Assembly (NCBI RefSeq): GCF_017168195.1
Contig: NZ_JADNYL010000002.1
Location: forward strand, 496,001-560,000
Direction: 5' to 3'
DNA from: Thalassotalea sp. G2M2-11
Lineage (GTDB): Bacteria; Pseudomonadota; Gammaproteobacteria; Enterobacterales; Alteromonadaceae
Length of the DNA stretch: 64,000 nt
The stretch's first letter is position 1; every line of letters begins with the position of its first letter. This document shows positions 27,019-35,321 of this stretch, one piece after another. The notes below the pieces were generated by a model. That model searched no databases. It was not told the DNA's origin and saw only the letters and a list, made by a program, of their open reading frames with translations. The translations under genes were made by a program, and so were the position numbers.

Positions 27019-27040
27019 AAAAGCGACAAACGTCGCTTTT
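27019..27040 (-). terminator. Rho-independent terminator after pspC
   Basis: Nine-bp stem AAAAGCGAC/GTCGCTTTT with loop AAAC, followed by further T on the minus strand. It ends the pspABC operon. Confidence 0.88.
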
Positions 27041-27066
27041 AATAGGTCAAATAAGTCAAAGGTTAC

Positions 27067-27513
27067 TTATAACTTATTGATTTCACGTGACACAGTAAAT
27101 TCAGGTGAGGTCACATATCGCTCGATTTTTTGTAACTCTTTTTCTAGTGTTTTAAACTTACGTCTAATATCATGAAATGCTTGTTTAGGTGGCTCCCCTG
27201 CCTGCCAAATCCGAGATTTCACCTTGATTGACTCGTTTGCTATATCTTCTTCATGACAGTCATTTTGCTGTTTTGCTTTACGTTTAAATTTCTTTGCGCA
27301 AACTTCCTCTGTCCCCGCTTTTTTGTCTAAAATAAACCAAGCTGCAATGTAAATAACGACGAACCACCCCATGCCAAGCAACACACCAGAAACAACTAAG
27401 ATCCTAACTAGCCAAGTTTCCCAACCGAAGTAGTCTGCCAATCCAGCACAGACTCCAGCAATTTTACCTTCGCTTGGGTTACGATATAATTCACCCCGGC
27501 GCTTATCTATCAT
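27067..27513 (-). CDS. pspC: Phage shock protein C
   Basis: A 148-residue inner-membrane protein. The PspC domain reads LYRNPSEGKIAGVCAGLADYFG, then a membrane segment (LVRILVVSGVLLGMGWFVVIYIAAWFIL, about 37-63). The cytoplasmic C-terminal part ends in a coiled coil (IRRKFKTLEKELQKIERYV). It is about 30 residues longer than E. coli PspC (119). With PspB it senses membrane stress and draws PspA from PspF. The gene overlaps pspB by 4 bases. Confidence 0.94.
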   Translation of the reverse strand: MIDKRRGELYRNPSEGKIAGVCAGLADYFGWETWLVRILVVSGVLLGMGWFVVIYIAAWFILDKKAGTEEVCAKKFKRKAKQQNDCHEEDIANESIKVKSRIWQAGEPPKQAFHDIRRKFKTLEKELQKIERYVTSPEFTVSREINKL

Positions 27514-27737
27514 ACTTTATTCCTCCAATCTGGAGTTTCAGCATCTAAAATAGCTTCTAATGTTTTGATCCTATCAGCCATTTTATCCGCTAATTCTGAT
27601 AACTCTGCCAATTGAATATATTCTTCTTCGCTAAAGCCTTGGCTAATTTGGCGTTTACTACGGTAATGAAGAATCAACCAAATCGGCGCAACAACCAACA
27701 TAAATATTATTACGGGGGCTACAATAATTTCTTCCAC
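27510..27737 (-). CDS. pspB: Phage shock protein B
   Basis: A 75-residue membrane protein. One N-terminal helix (IIVAPVIIFMLVVAPIWLILHY) is followed by a Leu-rich cytoplasmic segment ending RIKTLEAILDAETPDWRNKV, very close to E. coli PspB (74 residues). The start is GTG 27737, because AAGGAG lies 7 nt upstream. Longer readings from a TTG put the ribosome site inside the gene. It works with PspC in stress sensing. Confidence 0.93.
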   Translation of the reverse strand: MEEIIVAPVIIFMLVVAPIWLILHYRSKRQISQGFSEEEYIQLAELSELADKMADRIKTLEAILDAETPDWRNKV

Positions 27738-27784
27738 ACTAACTCTCCTTAATTCAGTCAATATTGATATTTGTTCTGCACAAC

Positions 27785-28456
27785 TTATTTAGATTTTTTT
27801 GTTGTTTTAATTTTAGTCTTTAATTGTGCTAATTCATCATCAATATTTTCATCCGATTCTAACTCTGCAATTTCGTCGGCTAATGACTTGCTTCCCAAAT
27901 CATAAGATTCTACTTGCGCTTCAATATCATCAATTTTACGCTCATATCTATCAAAACGACTTAACGCATCATTTACACGGTCACTGTCAATATTCTGTTT
28001 AACTTTCAAACGAGAGCTAGCGGTCTTTTCACGCATAATAATGGCTTTTTGTCTTGCTTTGGCATCGGCTAATTTCTCTTGTAGTTGAGAAATTTCATCC
28101 TGAAGCTTGGCAATATGTTCATCAACATGTGATAACTCATCAATTAATGCTTGAGCACTTTCTGAACACTTTTTCTTCTCAACTAAGGCGGCACGTGCTA
28201 AATCTTCTCTATCTTTACTGATAGCAAGTTCAGCTTTTTCTTGCCAAAGTTCAGCGTCTTGCTCAAAACGCGCTACTTGACGGGAAATTTCCTTTTTATC
28301 TGCTAGTGTTTTCGCTGACGATGAACGAACTTCCACTAAAGTGTCTTCCATTTCTTGAATAATTAAGCGTACCATTTTTGCTGGATCTTCCGCTTTATCT
28401 AATAAACTATTGATATTAGAATTGATGATATCTGTAAATCTTGAAAAAACACCCAT
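27785..28456 (-). CDS. pspA: Phage shock protein A (PspA/IM30 family)
   Basis: A 223-residue peripheral membrane protein of the PspA/Vipp1 (ESCRT-III-like) family. The amphipathic start MGVFSRFTDIINSNINSLLDKAEDP binds membrane. The rest is coiled coil (for example VARFEQDAELWQEKAELAISK). It restrains the activator PspF in rest and shields damaged inner membrane in stress. ATG 28456 is preceded by GAGGAAG and gives E. coli length (222). It is the first gene of pspABC and is transcribed away from pspF through a sigma-54-type promoter. Confidence 0.96.
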   Translation of the reverse strand: MGVFSRFTDIINSNINSLLDKAEDPAKMVRLIIQEMEDTLVEVRSSSAKTLADKKEISRQVARFEQDAELWQEKAELAISKDREDLARAALVEKKKCSESAQALIDELSHVDEHIAKLQDEISQLQEKLADAKARQKAIIMREKTASSRLKVKQNIDSDRVNDALSRFDRYERKIDDIEAQVESYDLGSKSLADEIAELESDENIDDELAQLKTKIKTTKKSK

Positions 28457-28502
28457 AACTACTTCCTCATTCAAATAAATTTTTTCAACTTGCTGTACTA
28501 GT

Positions 28503-28520
28503 ATTCATGTTTCACGCCAA
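28503..28520 (-). promoter_or_regulatory. Sigma-54-type promoter of pspABC
   Basis: On the minus strand TTGGCGTG...ATGAAT gives a -24 element close to TTGGCACG of the E. coli psp promoter and a weak -12 element. It lies about 47 bp before the pspA start and upstream of it is AT-rich DNA suited to IHF. The adjacent pspF gene encodes the required activator. Confidence 0.6.
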
Positions 28521-28644
28521 TTTTATTTATTTAGTTAATCTATTGTTTTAACTAATTTTATTTAATTGTTAAAAAATCCTTTCATCATATCAATTAATAA
28601 AATACACTATTTGTTAGCCAAATAAACCAATAATTAGGTCGACA

Positions 28645-29736
28645 ATGTCACGCTTTAATCAACAAGACAACCTCATTGGACAATCAAATAGCTTTTTAGA
28701 AGTTTTAGAGCAAATTTCACAAGTAGCCCCACTCAGTAAACCCGTGTTAATTATTGGCGAACGCGGTACAGGTAAAGAACTTGTCGCAGCACGCCTTCAT
28801 TACCTGTCAAAACGTTGGGACCAAAACTACTTAAAACTTAATTGTGCGGCGTTAAATGAAAACTTATTAGAAAGTGAATTATTTGGCTACGAAAGCGGTG
28901 CTTTTACTGGCGCCAATAAGCGCCATGAAGGCCGGTTCGAACGTGCTGACAAAGGCACCTTATTTTTAGATGAAGTTGCAAACACCTCAGGATTAATTCA
29001 AGAGAAATTACTCCGTGTGGTTGAGTATGGCGAATTTGAGCGCGTTGGTGGTTCAAGAACCATCAAAACCAACGCTCGCCTTATCGCAGCCACCAATGAA
29101 GATTTACCTTCAATGGCTGACTCTGGCGAATTTAGAGCCGATTTACTCGATAGACTAGCATTTGATGTGATCACGCTCCCGCCATTACGTGAACGGGTTG
29201 AAGATATTTTAATCCTCGCCGAACACTTTGCGATTAGTATGGCGCGTGAATTAGAGTTTGAATTATTTAGTGGTTTTACCGAGAAAGCCAAAAGAGCAAT
29301 GTTGGAATATCATTGGCCAGGTAATATTCGAGAATTAAAAAATGTGGTTGAGCGCAGCGTTTATCGCTGTAACAATCCACATTTACCCGTACATGATTTG
29401 GTCATCGATCCATTTGAATCTCCTTATCGACCTTCAAAGCGTATTAAAACACATGATCGTGTAGTAAGTAATACCCATATCAATACGCAAGAACATACTG
29501 TAGAAGCGAGCGAAACTACACCTCCTCCTTCGCTAGCGGTGAAGCAATCATTCGAATTCCCGCTTTCATTGAAATCATTATCACAAGAATATGAGATTGA
29601 CTTAATTAAGACTGCCCTCGAAAATTGCCAGTATAATCAAAAGAAAACTGCTGATGCGTTAGAATTAACCTATCATCAATTAAGAGGCTATTTAAAAAAA
29701 TATAACCTACTCGAAAGTAACGCAGCTGAAGAATAA
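28645..29736 (+). CDS. pspF: Sigma-54-dependent activator PspF
   Basis: A 363-residue enhancer-binding protein without a receiver domain. The AAA+ domain starts at once: Walker A GERGTGKE (about 38), the sigma-54-contact loop GAFTGA (about 87), Walker B GTLFLDEV and LRERVEDI. A linker richer in Thr/His follows (about 255-310), then a Fis-type helix-turn-helix (KKTADALELTYHQLRGYLKKY). It is longer than E. coli PspF (325) in the linker. It activates the divergent pspABC operon. sapA follows after 9 bp, so pspF and sap genes are probably one transcript. Confidence 0.95.
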   Translation: MSRFNQQDNLIGQSNSFLEVLEQISQVAPLSKPVLIIGERGTGKELVAARLHYLSKRWDQNYLKLNCAALNENLLESELFGYESGAFTGANKRHEGRFERADKGTLFLDEVANTSGLIQEKLLRVVEYGEFERVGGSRTIKTNARLIAATNEDLPSMADSGEFRADLLDRLAFDVITLPPLRERVEDILILAEHFAISMARELEFELFSGFTEKAKRAMLEYHWPGNIRELKNVVERSVYRCNNPHLPVHDLVIDPFESPYRPSKRIKTHDRVVSNTHINTQEHTVEASETTPPPSLAVKQSFEFPLSLKSLSQEYEIDLIKTALENCQYNQKKTADALELTYHQLRGYLKKYNLLESNAAEE

Positions 29737-29745
29737 GGGTACACG

Positions 29746-31371
29746 GTGACTAAGTTCACAAGTTACATCAATGTATTGTTAATCACTGTCATGGTATCAA
29801 GCATGTTGATAGGCTGTGATTCTGGCAGCGAAACATCGTTAAGTGAAAACAGCATTATCTATTGTAGTGAAGGTTCGCCAGAAACATTTAACCCTCAGCT
29901 GATCACTTCCGGTGTCACCGTTGATGCAACATCAAAGCAATTATACAATCAACTAATAACATTTAATGCCATAGATAATGCCGTCTCTCCCTCATTAGCG
30001 AAATCATGGCATGTCACCCGAGATAACAAACGCATTACTTTTTATTTGCGTAAAGGAGTAAACTTTCATCATACCCAATACTTTAGTCCGACCCGAGAAT
30101 TAAATGCGGATGATGTGCTGTTTAGCTTTAATCGAATTTTAGATACTAAGCATGCCTTTCACCAAGTGTCAGGAGGCAAATACCCATTTTTTCAGAGTGT
30201 TGGTTTTTCAAACTTGATTGACTCCATCGAAAAAATTAACGATTACACGGTACGTTTTAATTTAAAACGAGCAGATAGCTCCTTTCTTGCGAATTTAGCC
30301 ACAGATTTTTCAGTGATACTTTCCAAAGAATATGCAGAGCAATTGATAAAATCTAATCAACCTGAATTAATCGATAATTACCCCATAGGTACCGGCCCTT
30401 TTAAATTAAAAGAGTATCGTACCGGTTCCTTTATTCGCTTTGTTCCGCATGAGCAATATTGGGATGAAAAAACAACACTAAGCCAATTGTTATTTGATAT
30501 CACCCCCAGCAATACGGGGCGCTTAACCAAGATGCTCGCTGGTGAGTGTGATATCATCGCCTACCCGATCGCTCAAGAGAAAATCAGGCAAGTAAAAAAC
30601 TTATCACTTGATCAAGTCACCGCTTTTAACATTGGCTACTTAGGCTTTAATACCACTAGGTTTCCTTTTAATAATAAACTGGTACGAAAAGCGGTCGCCC
30701 ACGCTATTAATAAGCAAGCCATACTCGATACAGTCTATTTTGGAGATGCTGAAGGTGAATCAGCCAAAACCATTATTCCACCTTCTTCTTGGGCATATGA
30801 CAACAGTATTAAGGAAATAGAGTACTCTGTAGCAAAAGCACGAGAATTACTCGAACAAGCTGGGGTAGAAAAAGGCTTTACCATTGACTTATGGGCCATG
30901 CCAGTGCAACGAGCATATAATCCTGACGCAGTCACTATGGCTAAGTTAATCCAAGCAGATCTCAACCAAATAGGTATCAAGGTTAATATCATCAGTTATA
31001 AATGGCAGGAATTTTTACGTCGATTAGCTTTGGGTGAACATCATGCTGTATTACTCGGGTGGAGTGCAGATCATCCCGATCCCGATAATTTTTTCACCCC
31101 ATTATTAAGTTGTTCATCAGCCATCACTGGTACTAATCGCACCTTTTGGTGTAATAAAGCCTTTGACCAAATCATACAACAGGCACTAATTACCACTGAT
31201 ATTCAAGAACGTAAAACACTATATCGCCAAGCGTTAAATATTTTATATCAGGAGCTGCCATTGTTTCCGATTGCTCATTCAAAACGCTTTCAGGCTAGAA
31301 CCAATAAAATCAAAGGAAAATTATTAAACTCATTTGGTGGTATTGATTTTAATGGGGTAACCAAGAATTAA
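29746..31371 (+). CDS. sapA: SapA-type peptide ABC transporter substrate-binding lipoprotein
   Basis: A 541-residue solute-binding protein of family 5. A lipoprotein signal ends in the lipobox SMLIGC (Cys about 24), so it should be anchored in the inner membrane facing the periplasm. SBP family hallmarks include YNQLITFN, KSWHVTRDNKRITFYLRKGV and ADDVLFSFNRIL. The start codon is GTG with AAGGG upstream. It is the first gene of sapABCDF. Sap systems have been linked to antimicrobial peptide resistance and haem or dipeptide binding; substrate here is unknown. Confidence 0.9.
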   Translation: MTKFTSYINVLLITVMVSSMLIGCDSGSETSLSENSIIYCSEGSPETFNPQLITSGVTVDATSKQLYNQLITFNAIDNAVSPSLAKSWHVTRDNKRITFYLRKGVNFHHTQYFSPTRELNADDVLFSFNRILDTKHAFHQVSGGKYPFFQSVGFSNLIDSIEKINDYTVRFNLKRADSSFLANLATDFSVILSKEYAEQLIKSNQPELIDNYPIGTGPFKLKEYRTGSFIRFVPHEQYWDEKTTLSQLLFDITPSNTGRLTKMLAGECDIIAYPIAQEKIRQVKNLSLDQVTAFNIGYLGFNTTRFPFNNKLVRKAVAHAINKQAILDTVYFGDAEGESAKTIIPPSSWAYDNSIKEIEYSVAKARELLEQAGVEKGFTIDLWAMPVQRAYNPDAVTMAKLIQADLNQIGIKVNIISYKWQEFLRRLALGEHHAVLLGWSADHPDPDNFFTPLLSCSSAITGTNRTFWCNKAFDQIIQQALITTDIQERKTLYRQALNILYQELPLFPIAHSKRFQARTNKIKGKLLNSFGGIDFNGVTKN

Positions 31372-31372
31372 T

Positions 31373-32404
31373 ATGCTGATATTTACCTTACGACGACTCA
31401 GTTTATTTGTCTTCACCTTACTATTACTGACTCTTTTATCATTTAGCTTAAGCTTTTTATTTCCAGGCGATCAAGTTACCAATATTTCAGGACAATTAAA
31501 TGCCAGCCCTGAACACCTTGAAATGGTAGCAGCACAATATGGTAAGCATGAATCTATTTTCATCCAATATTGGCGTTATTTAACGCACCTATTCCAAGGT
31601 GACTTTGGTATTTCAATGGCAAGCCAACTTCCTATTAGTGAAGAGGTATTAAATCATTTACCCGCTACCATAGAACTAAGTAGCGTCGCATTATTAATTG
31701 CAATGTTAGTTGGGATCCCTATTGGCTTTATCGCTGCTATCCACCATCGCAAAGTAACTGACAATATTATTTTATCTTTTGCCATGATCGGCTATTCAAT
31801 CCCTATTTTTTGGTTGGGGTTGTTAGCTATTTTAATTTTCTCCATTCAACTAGGTTGGTTACCCTCAGCAGGCCAAATCAGTTTAGTTTATGAAATTGAA
31901 CAACGTACCGGCTTTCAATTTTTTGATATTTTATTAAGTGATAGCCCTTATAAATGGCAAGCATTTCAAAATGCCAGTGCTCATATTTTACTACCGGCTT
32001 GTGTCGTCGCTCTCGCACCAGCAACAATTTTTATTCGACTAGCTCGCACCGCAATGCTCAATGTACTTGAAACACATTATATCAAGGCTGCGATGGCAAA
32101 AGGTTTGAATTACCGACAAATTATATTTCGTCACGGGATAAGAAATTCTCTGGTTGGGGTTATTCGTGATGTTGGTTTACAATTTGCCAATCTAGTCACG
32201 CTAGCCATGGTCACTGAGGTGATTTTTAGTTGGCCGGGTATCGGCAGTTGGCTTATAGAAAGTATTTATCAGCGAGATTATACTGCGATTCAAGGCGGGT
32301 TATTGGCATTATCCAGCTTTATATTTATTGTCCATATCCTGACAGATTTTATTTATGCATCATTAAACCCTCTAGCTCGAGAAGTACATCATGGCTCGCG
32401 ATAA
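31373..32404 (+). CDS. sapB: SapB-type ABC transporter permease
   Basis: A 343-residue inner-membrane permease of the DppB/OppB class. It has an N-terminal helix (LSLFVFTLLLLTLLSFSLSF), about five further helices, and the EAA loop HYIKAAMAKGLNYRQIIFRHGIRNS that contacts the ATPases. It starts 1 bp after sapA and overlaps sapC by 14 bases. With SapC it forms the membrane channel. In E. coli the SapBCDF part is known to export putrescine, so function beyond peptide uptake should be kept open. Confidence 0.92.
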   Translation: MLIFTLRRLSLFVFTLLLLTLLSFSLSFLFPGDQVTNISGQLNASPEHLEMVAAQYGKHESIFIQYWRYLTHLFQGDFGISMASQLPISEEVLNHLPATIELSSVALLIAMLVGIPIGFIAAIHHRKVTDNIILSFAMIGYSIPIFWLGLLAILIFSIQLGWLPSAGQISLVYEIEQRTGFQFFDILLSDSPYKWQAFQNASAHILLPACVVALAPATIFIRLARTAMLNVLETHYIKAAMAKGLNYRQIIFRHGIRNSLVGVIRDVGLQFANLVTLAMVTEVIFSWPGIGSWLIESIYQRDYTAIQGGLLALSSFIFIVHILTDFIYASLNPLAREVHHGSR

Positions 32405-33284
32405 AATATATTTAGAGGAAGAATTTCCTTCACCATTACTTCAGCTATGGCATAACTTTCGTCATTCTCCGGTGGTAATGATAGGTTTTGGCTGCTTTAT
32501 CTTTTTGTGTGTTCTCGCCATTTTTTCACCAATAATTTCTCCTTATTCCCCCATCAACAACCATTTAGATCATTTGTTACTTCCTCCTGCCTGGCATGAA
32601 GATGGAGATGTTAGCTTTTTATTAGGCACCGATAATCTTGGCAGAGATATGTTATCAAGGTTAATGCATGGAGCGTCATTAACTTTTGGCTTAAGTTTTG
32701 TTGTGGTTATTATTTCACTGGTGGTGGGGGTTTTTATTGGTTCATTATCTGCACTAACAAAGGGGTTAAAGTCTAGTTTTCTCAACCATTTCTTAGACGT
32801 TATCTTATCAATCCCATCGCTTTTACTTGCCATAGTGATCGTTGCCATTCTTGGCCCAGGTTTAAACAATACCTTGTGGGCGATTGTCATGGTATTAATT
32901 CCGCAATTTATCCATATCACTCGAAATGCCGTTGAAGAAGAATTTCAAAAAGATTATGTGTTAGCCTCTCGGCTTGATGGTGCTAGCTCGATCAGAATTT
33001 TGTCTTATTCAATATTTCCTAACATCATAGAGAAATTAATCAGTCAAGCAACACTTGCTCAATCAGCTGCCATTTTAGATATTGCCACCCTCGGTTTTTT
33101 AGGTCTTGGTGCTCCCATTCCTATGCCCGAATGGGGTGCAATGCTAGCCAATGGTATTGATCTTTTTTATATCGCCCCTTGGACCGTCTACTTGCCTGGA
33201 TTAGCCATTTTATTTTCAGTGGTTGCCACTAACTTAGTTGGTGAAGGTATGCGCCATGCAATTAAGCAGCGTAAGGTGAACTAA
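32391..33284 (+). CDS. sapC: SapC-type ABC transporter permease
   Basis: A 297-residue permease of the DppC/OppC class. An N-terminal cytoplasmic segment is followed by a membrane helix (MIGFGCFIFLCVLAIFSPII), the LGTDNLGRDMLSRLMHGA motif typical of this class, and the EAA-type loop QKDYVLASRLDGASSIRIL. It overlaps sapB by 14 bases and its stop overlaps the sapD start. It pairs with SapB in the membrane. Confidence 0.92.
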   Translation: MARDKIYLEEEFPSPLLQLWHNFRHSPVVMIGFGCFIFLCVLAIFSPIISPYSPINNHLDHLLLPPAWHEDGDVSFLLGTDNLGRDMLSRLMHGASLTFGLSFVVVIISLVVGVFIGSLSALTKGLKSSFLNHFLDVILSIPSLLLAIVIVAILGPGLNNTLWAIVMVLIPQFIHITRNAVEEEFQKDYVLASRLDGASSIRILSYSIFPNIIEKLISQATLAQSAAILDIATLGFLGLGAPIPMPEWGAMLANGIDLFYIAPWTVYLPGLAILFSVVATNLVGEGMRHAIKQRKVN

Positions 33285-34273
33285 TGAATTTGCTTGATGT
33301 AAGAAATTTATCAATAAAGCTATTAACGGGCGAAAAAGCCATTTTAGCTGTTGATCGGGTCAGCTTAACCATGAAAGAAGGTGAAGTACGCGGTTTAGTG
33401 GGTGAATCAGGTTCCGGAAAATCACTGCTAGCACAAGCTATTATGGGAGTACTCGATGATAAATGGCAGGTAGATGCTGATCGCTTTCATTGGCGAGGTA
33501 ATGACCTTATGCGCCTTTCACCGGAAGAAAGAAAGTCCGTGATCGCAAAAGATGTTGCCATGATATTTCAAGAGCCCATGGCTTGTTTAGATCCTACAAC
33601 CACCATCGGCGAACAATTAGCTGAAGCTGTTTATAGTGAAGAGTTCACTGGTTTCTTTTGGCAAAAGCATCAACAAAGACAATTGGCTGCGATTAACTTA
33701 CTTCATAAAGTGGGAATTAAAAATCATCAAAAGTGCTTGAAAAGCTATCCTCACCAACTAACAGACGCCCTATGTCAACGGGTAATGATTGCTATGGCGT
33801 TAGCAAGAAAGCCCTTACTATTAATTGCTGATGAGCCAACAGCGGCAATGGAAAGTACCAATCAAGGTCAAATATTTCGACTGCTTGCCAGCTTGAATCA
33901 ATTAAAAAACATGTCAATATTATTGATCAGTCACGATTTAGAAAACGTCACTCACTGGACCAATACGATTACTGTGATGTATAGCGGACAATTTGTTGAA
34001 GCTGGCACCACCGAGCAAATTTTTAACTGCCCGTATCATCCCTATACCCGTGCCTTGGTTGATAGCAGTCCAAAGGCGAATATGCATATTCCCGTCAAAT
34101 CACGCTTAATGACCTTACCAGGAAGTATTCCGATCCTTCAACATTTACCTATTGGCTGTAGGCTAGGACCTCGCTGCCCTAAAGCACAACGCGCTTGTGT
34201 AAAGGCACCTAAAGTGAAAAATTATCATGGTCATCAAGTCAGTTGTCATTATTCACTAAAGGACAATTACTAA
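33284..34273 (+). CDS. sapD: SapD-type ABC transporter ATPase
   Basis: A 329-residue nucleotide-binding subunit. Walker A is GESGSGKS (about 40), Q-loop MIFQEPMACLDP, Walker B LLIADEPTAAME. The ABC signature is degenerate (LTDALCQRVMI in place of LSGGQ), as in E. coli SapD (LTEGECQ). A C-terminal oligopeptide-type extension carries the four-Cys pattern (IGCRLGPRCPKAQRAC and CHYS) that often holds an iron-sulfur cluster. In E. coli SapD also supports Trk potassium uptake. Confidence 0.92.
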   Translation: MNLLDVRNLSIKLLTGEKAILAVDRVSLTMKEGEVRGLVGESGSGKSLLAQAIMGVLDDKWQVDADRFHWRGNDLMRLSPEERKSVIAKDVAMIFQEPMACLDPTTTIGEQLAEAVYSEEFTGFFWQKHQQRQLAAINLLHKVGIKNHQKCLKSYPHQLTDALCQRVMIAMALARKPLLLIADEPTAAMESTNQGQIFRLLASLNQLKNMSILLISHDLENVTHWTNTITVMYSGQFVEAGTTEQIFNCPYHPYTRALVDSSPKANMHIPVKSRLMTLPGSIPILQHLPIGCRLGPRCPKAQRACVKAPKVKNYHGHQVSCHYSLKDNY

Positions 34274-34274
34274 T

Positions 34275-35057
34275 ATGACTAGTTTATTAGAAGTGAGTAA
34301 TTTAAGTAAATCATACCATGTTGGTGGTTTCCCCTTTAAGCGTAGAGTAATCAACGCACTCGAGCCTATTTCATTCGAAGTCCCTGCACATAAAACGTTA
34401 GCAATAGTAGGCGAAACTGGCTCTGGCAAATCGACGCTAGCAAAGCTACTGGTTGGTGCTGAGAAGCCAACAACAGGGAAAGTAAAACTCAATGGACAAA
34501 CATTGAATCATGGTAATTTTAAACAGCGTTGCCAGCATATCAGAATGATATTTCAAGACTCAGGAACCACACTAAATCCAAGTTTGACTATCAGTCAATT
34601 ACTTGATGAGCCTTTACTGTTAAACACAGATCTAGATGAGAACCAACGAGCTTTATTAATAAGAGAAACGTTACAAAAGGTAGGTTTACTTGCTGATCAT
34701 ATGAACTTTTACCCTCACATGCTTTCTGGAGGACAGAAACAACGTGTCTCACTTGCCCGCGCTATTATCTTAAAACCACAAGTGATCATTCTTGATGAGG
34801 CATTAGCTGCATTAGATCCTTCACTACGTTCACAAATGATCAACTTACTGCTCGATTTACAACAACAAATGGGCTTAGCTTTTGTGTTAATTTCGCACAA
34901 CCTTGGTATTATCCGCCACTTTACGGATTATATGATGGTCATGAGTAAAGGTCAGGTAGTTGAAATGGGAAATACCTTAGATATTTTAAAAAAACCTCAA
35001 CACAAATACACCAAAAAGCTCATTATGAGTCAACACTTTCAACTGTTAAACCGATAG
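34275..35057 (+). CDS. sapF: SapF-type ABC transporter ATPase
   Basis: A 260-residue nucleotide-binding subunit. Walker A is GETGSGKST (about 51), Q-loop MIFQDSGTTLNP, a canonical signature MLSGGQKQRVSLARA and Walker B VIILDEALAALDP. It starts 1 bp after sapD and ends the sapABCDF operon. SapF has the full signature that SapD lacks, so the heterodimer probably has one strong hydrolysis site. A 49-bp tandem repeat and a terminator follow. Confidence 0.92.
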   Translation: MTSLLEVSNLSKSYHVGGFPFKRRVINALEPISFEVPAHKTLAIVGETGSGKSTLAKLLVGAEKPTTGKVKLNGQTLNHGNFKQRCQHIRMIFQDSGTTLNPSLTISQLLDEPLLLNTDLDENQRALLIRETLQKVGLLADHMNFYPHMLSGGQKQRVSLARAIILKPQVIILDEALAALDPSLRSQMINLLLDLQQQMGLAFVLISHNLGIIRHFTDYMMVMSKGQVVEMGNTLDILKKPQHKYTKKLIMSQHFQLLNR

Positions 35058-35110
35058 TAAAATACTTATCACAGCCGATATCGCCGTTCCTGTACATCCA
35101 TAGCCCACGG

Positions 35111-35278
35111 CATACCGTACATCCGGTACGTCACGAAATGATGCTCCTGCAATTTCGTCATACCGTACTTCCTGTACATACACGAAATGATGCTCCTGCA
35201 ATTTCGACATACCGTACTTCCTGTACATACACGAAATTATGCTCCTGCAATTTCGTCATACCGTACTTCCTGTACATA
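35111..35278. repeat. 49-bp tandem repeat, 3.5 units, each with an internal hairpin
   Basis: Units at 35111-35158, 35159-35207 and 35208-35256, and a partial unit to 35278. Each unit has CATACCGTAC, then CTGTACATA, then a hairpin ACGAAAT/ATTTCGT with a 12-nt loop around GCTCCTGC. Units 2 and 3 are nearly identical; unit 1 differs in the first half. It lies between the convergent sapF and ppiD genes, ahead of their shared terminator. There are no unique spacers, so it is not a CRISPR array. Confidence 0.9.
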
Positions 35279-35306
35279 AAAAAGGCTGCATAATGCAGCC
35301 TTTTTT
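35278..35306. terminator. Bidirectional terminator between sapF and ppiD
   Basis: Thirteen-bp stem AAAAAAGGCTGCA/TGCAGCCTTTTTT with loop TAA. The A and T flanks make it work for both convergent genes. It lies 15 nt past the ppiD stop. Confidence 0.92.
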
Positions 35307-35321
35307 ATACAAGTTTTACTA

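Noticed and set aside
35046-35228. A 60-residue open frame on the minus strand between sapF and ppiD
   Set aside because: It is the translation of the 49-bp tandem repeats and contains the same peptide pattern repeated; no ribosome site or homology.
35111-35278. CRISPR array
   Set aside because: The units are directly joined and identical along their whole length; there are no unique spacers and no cas genes.
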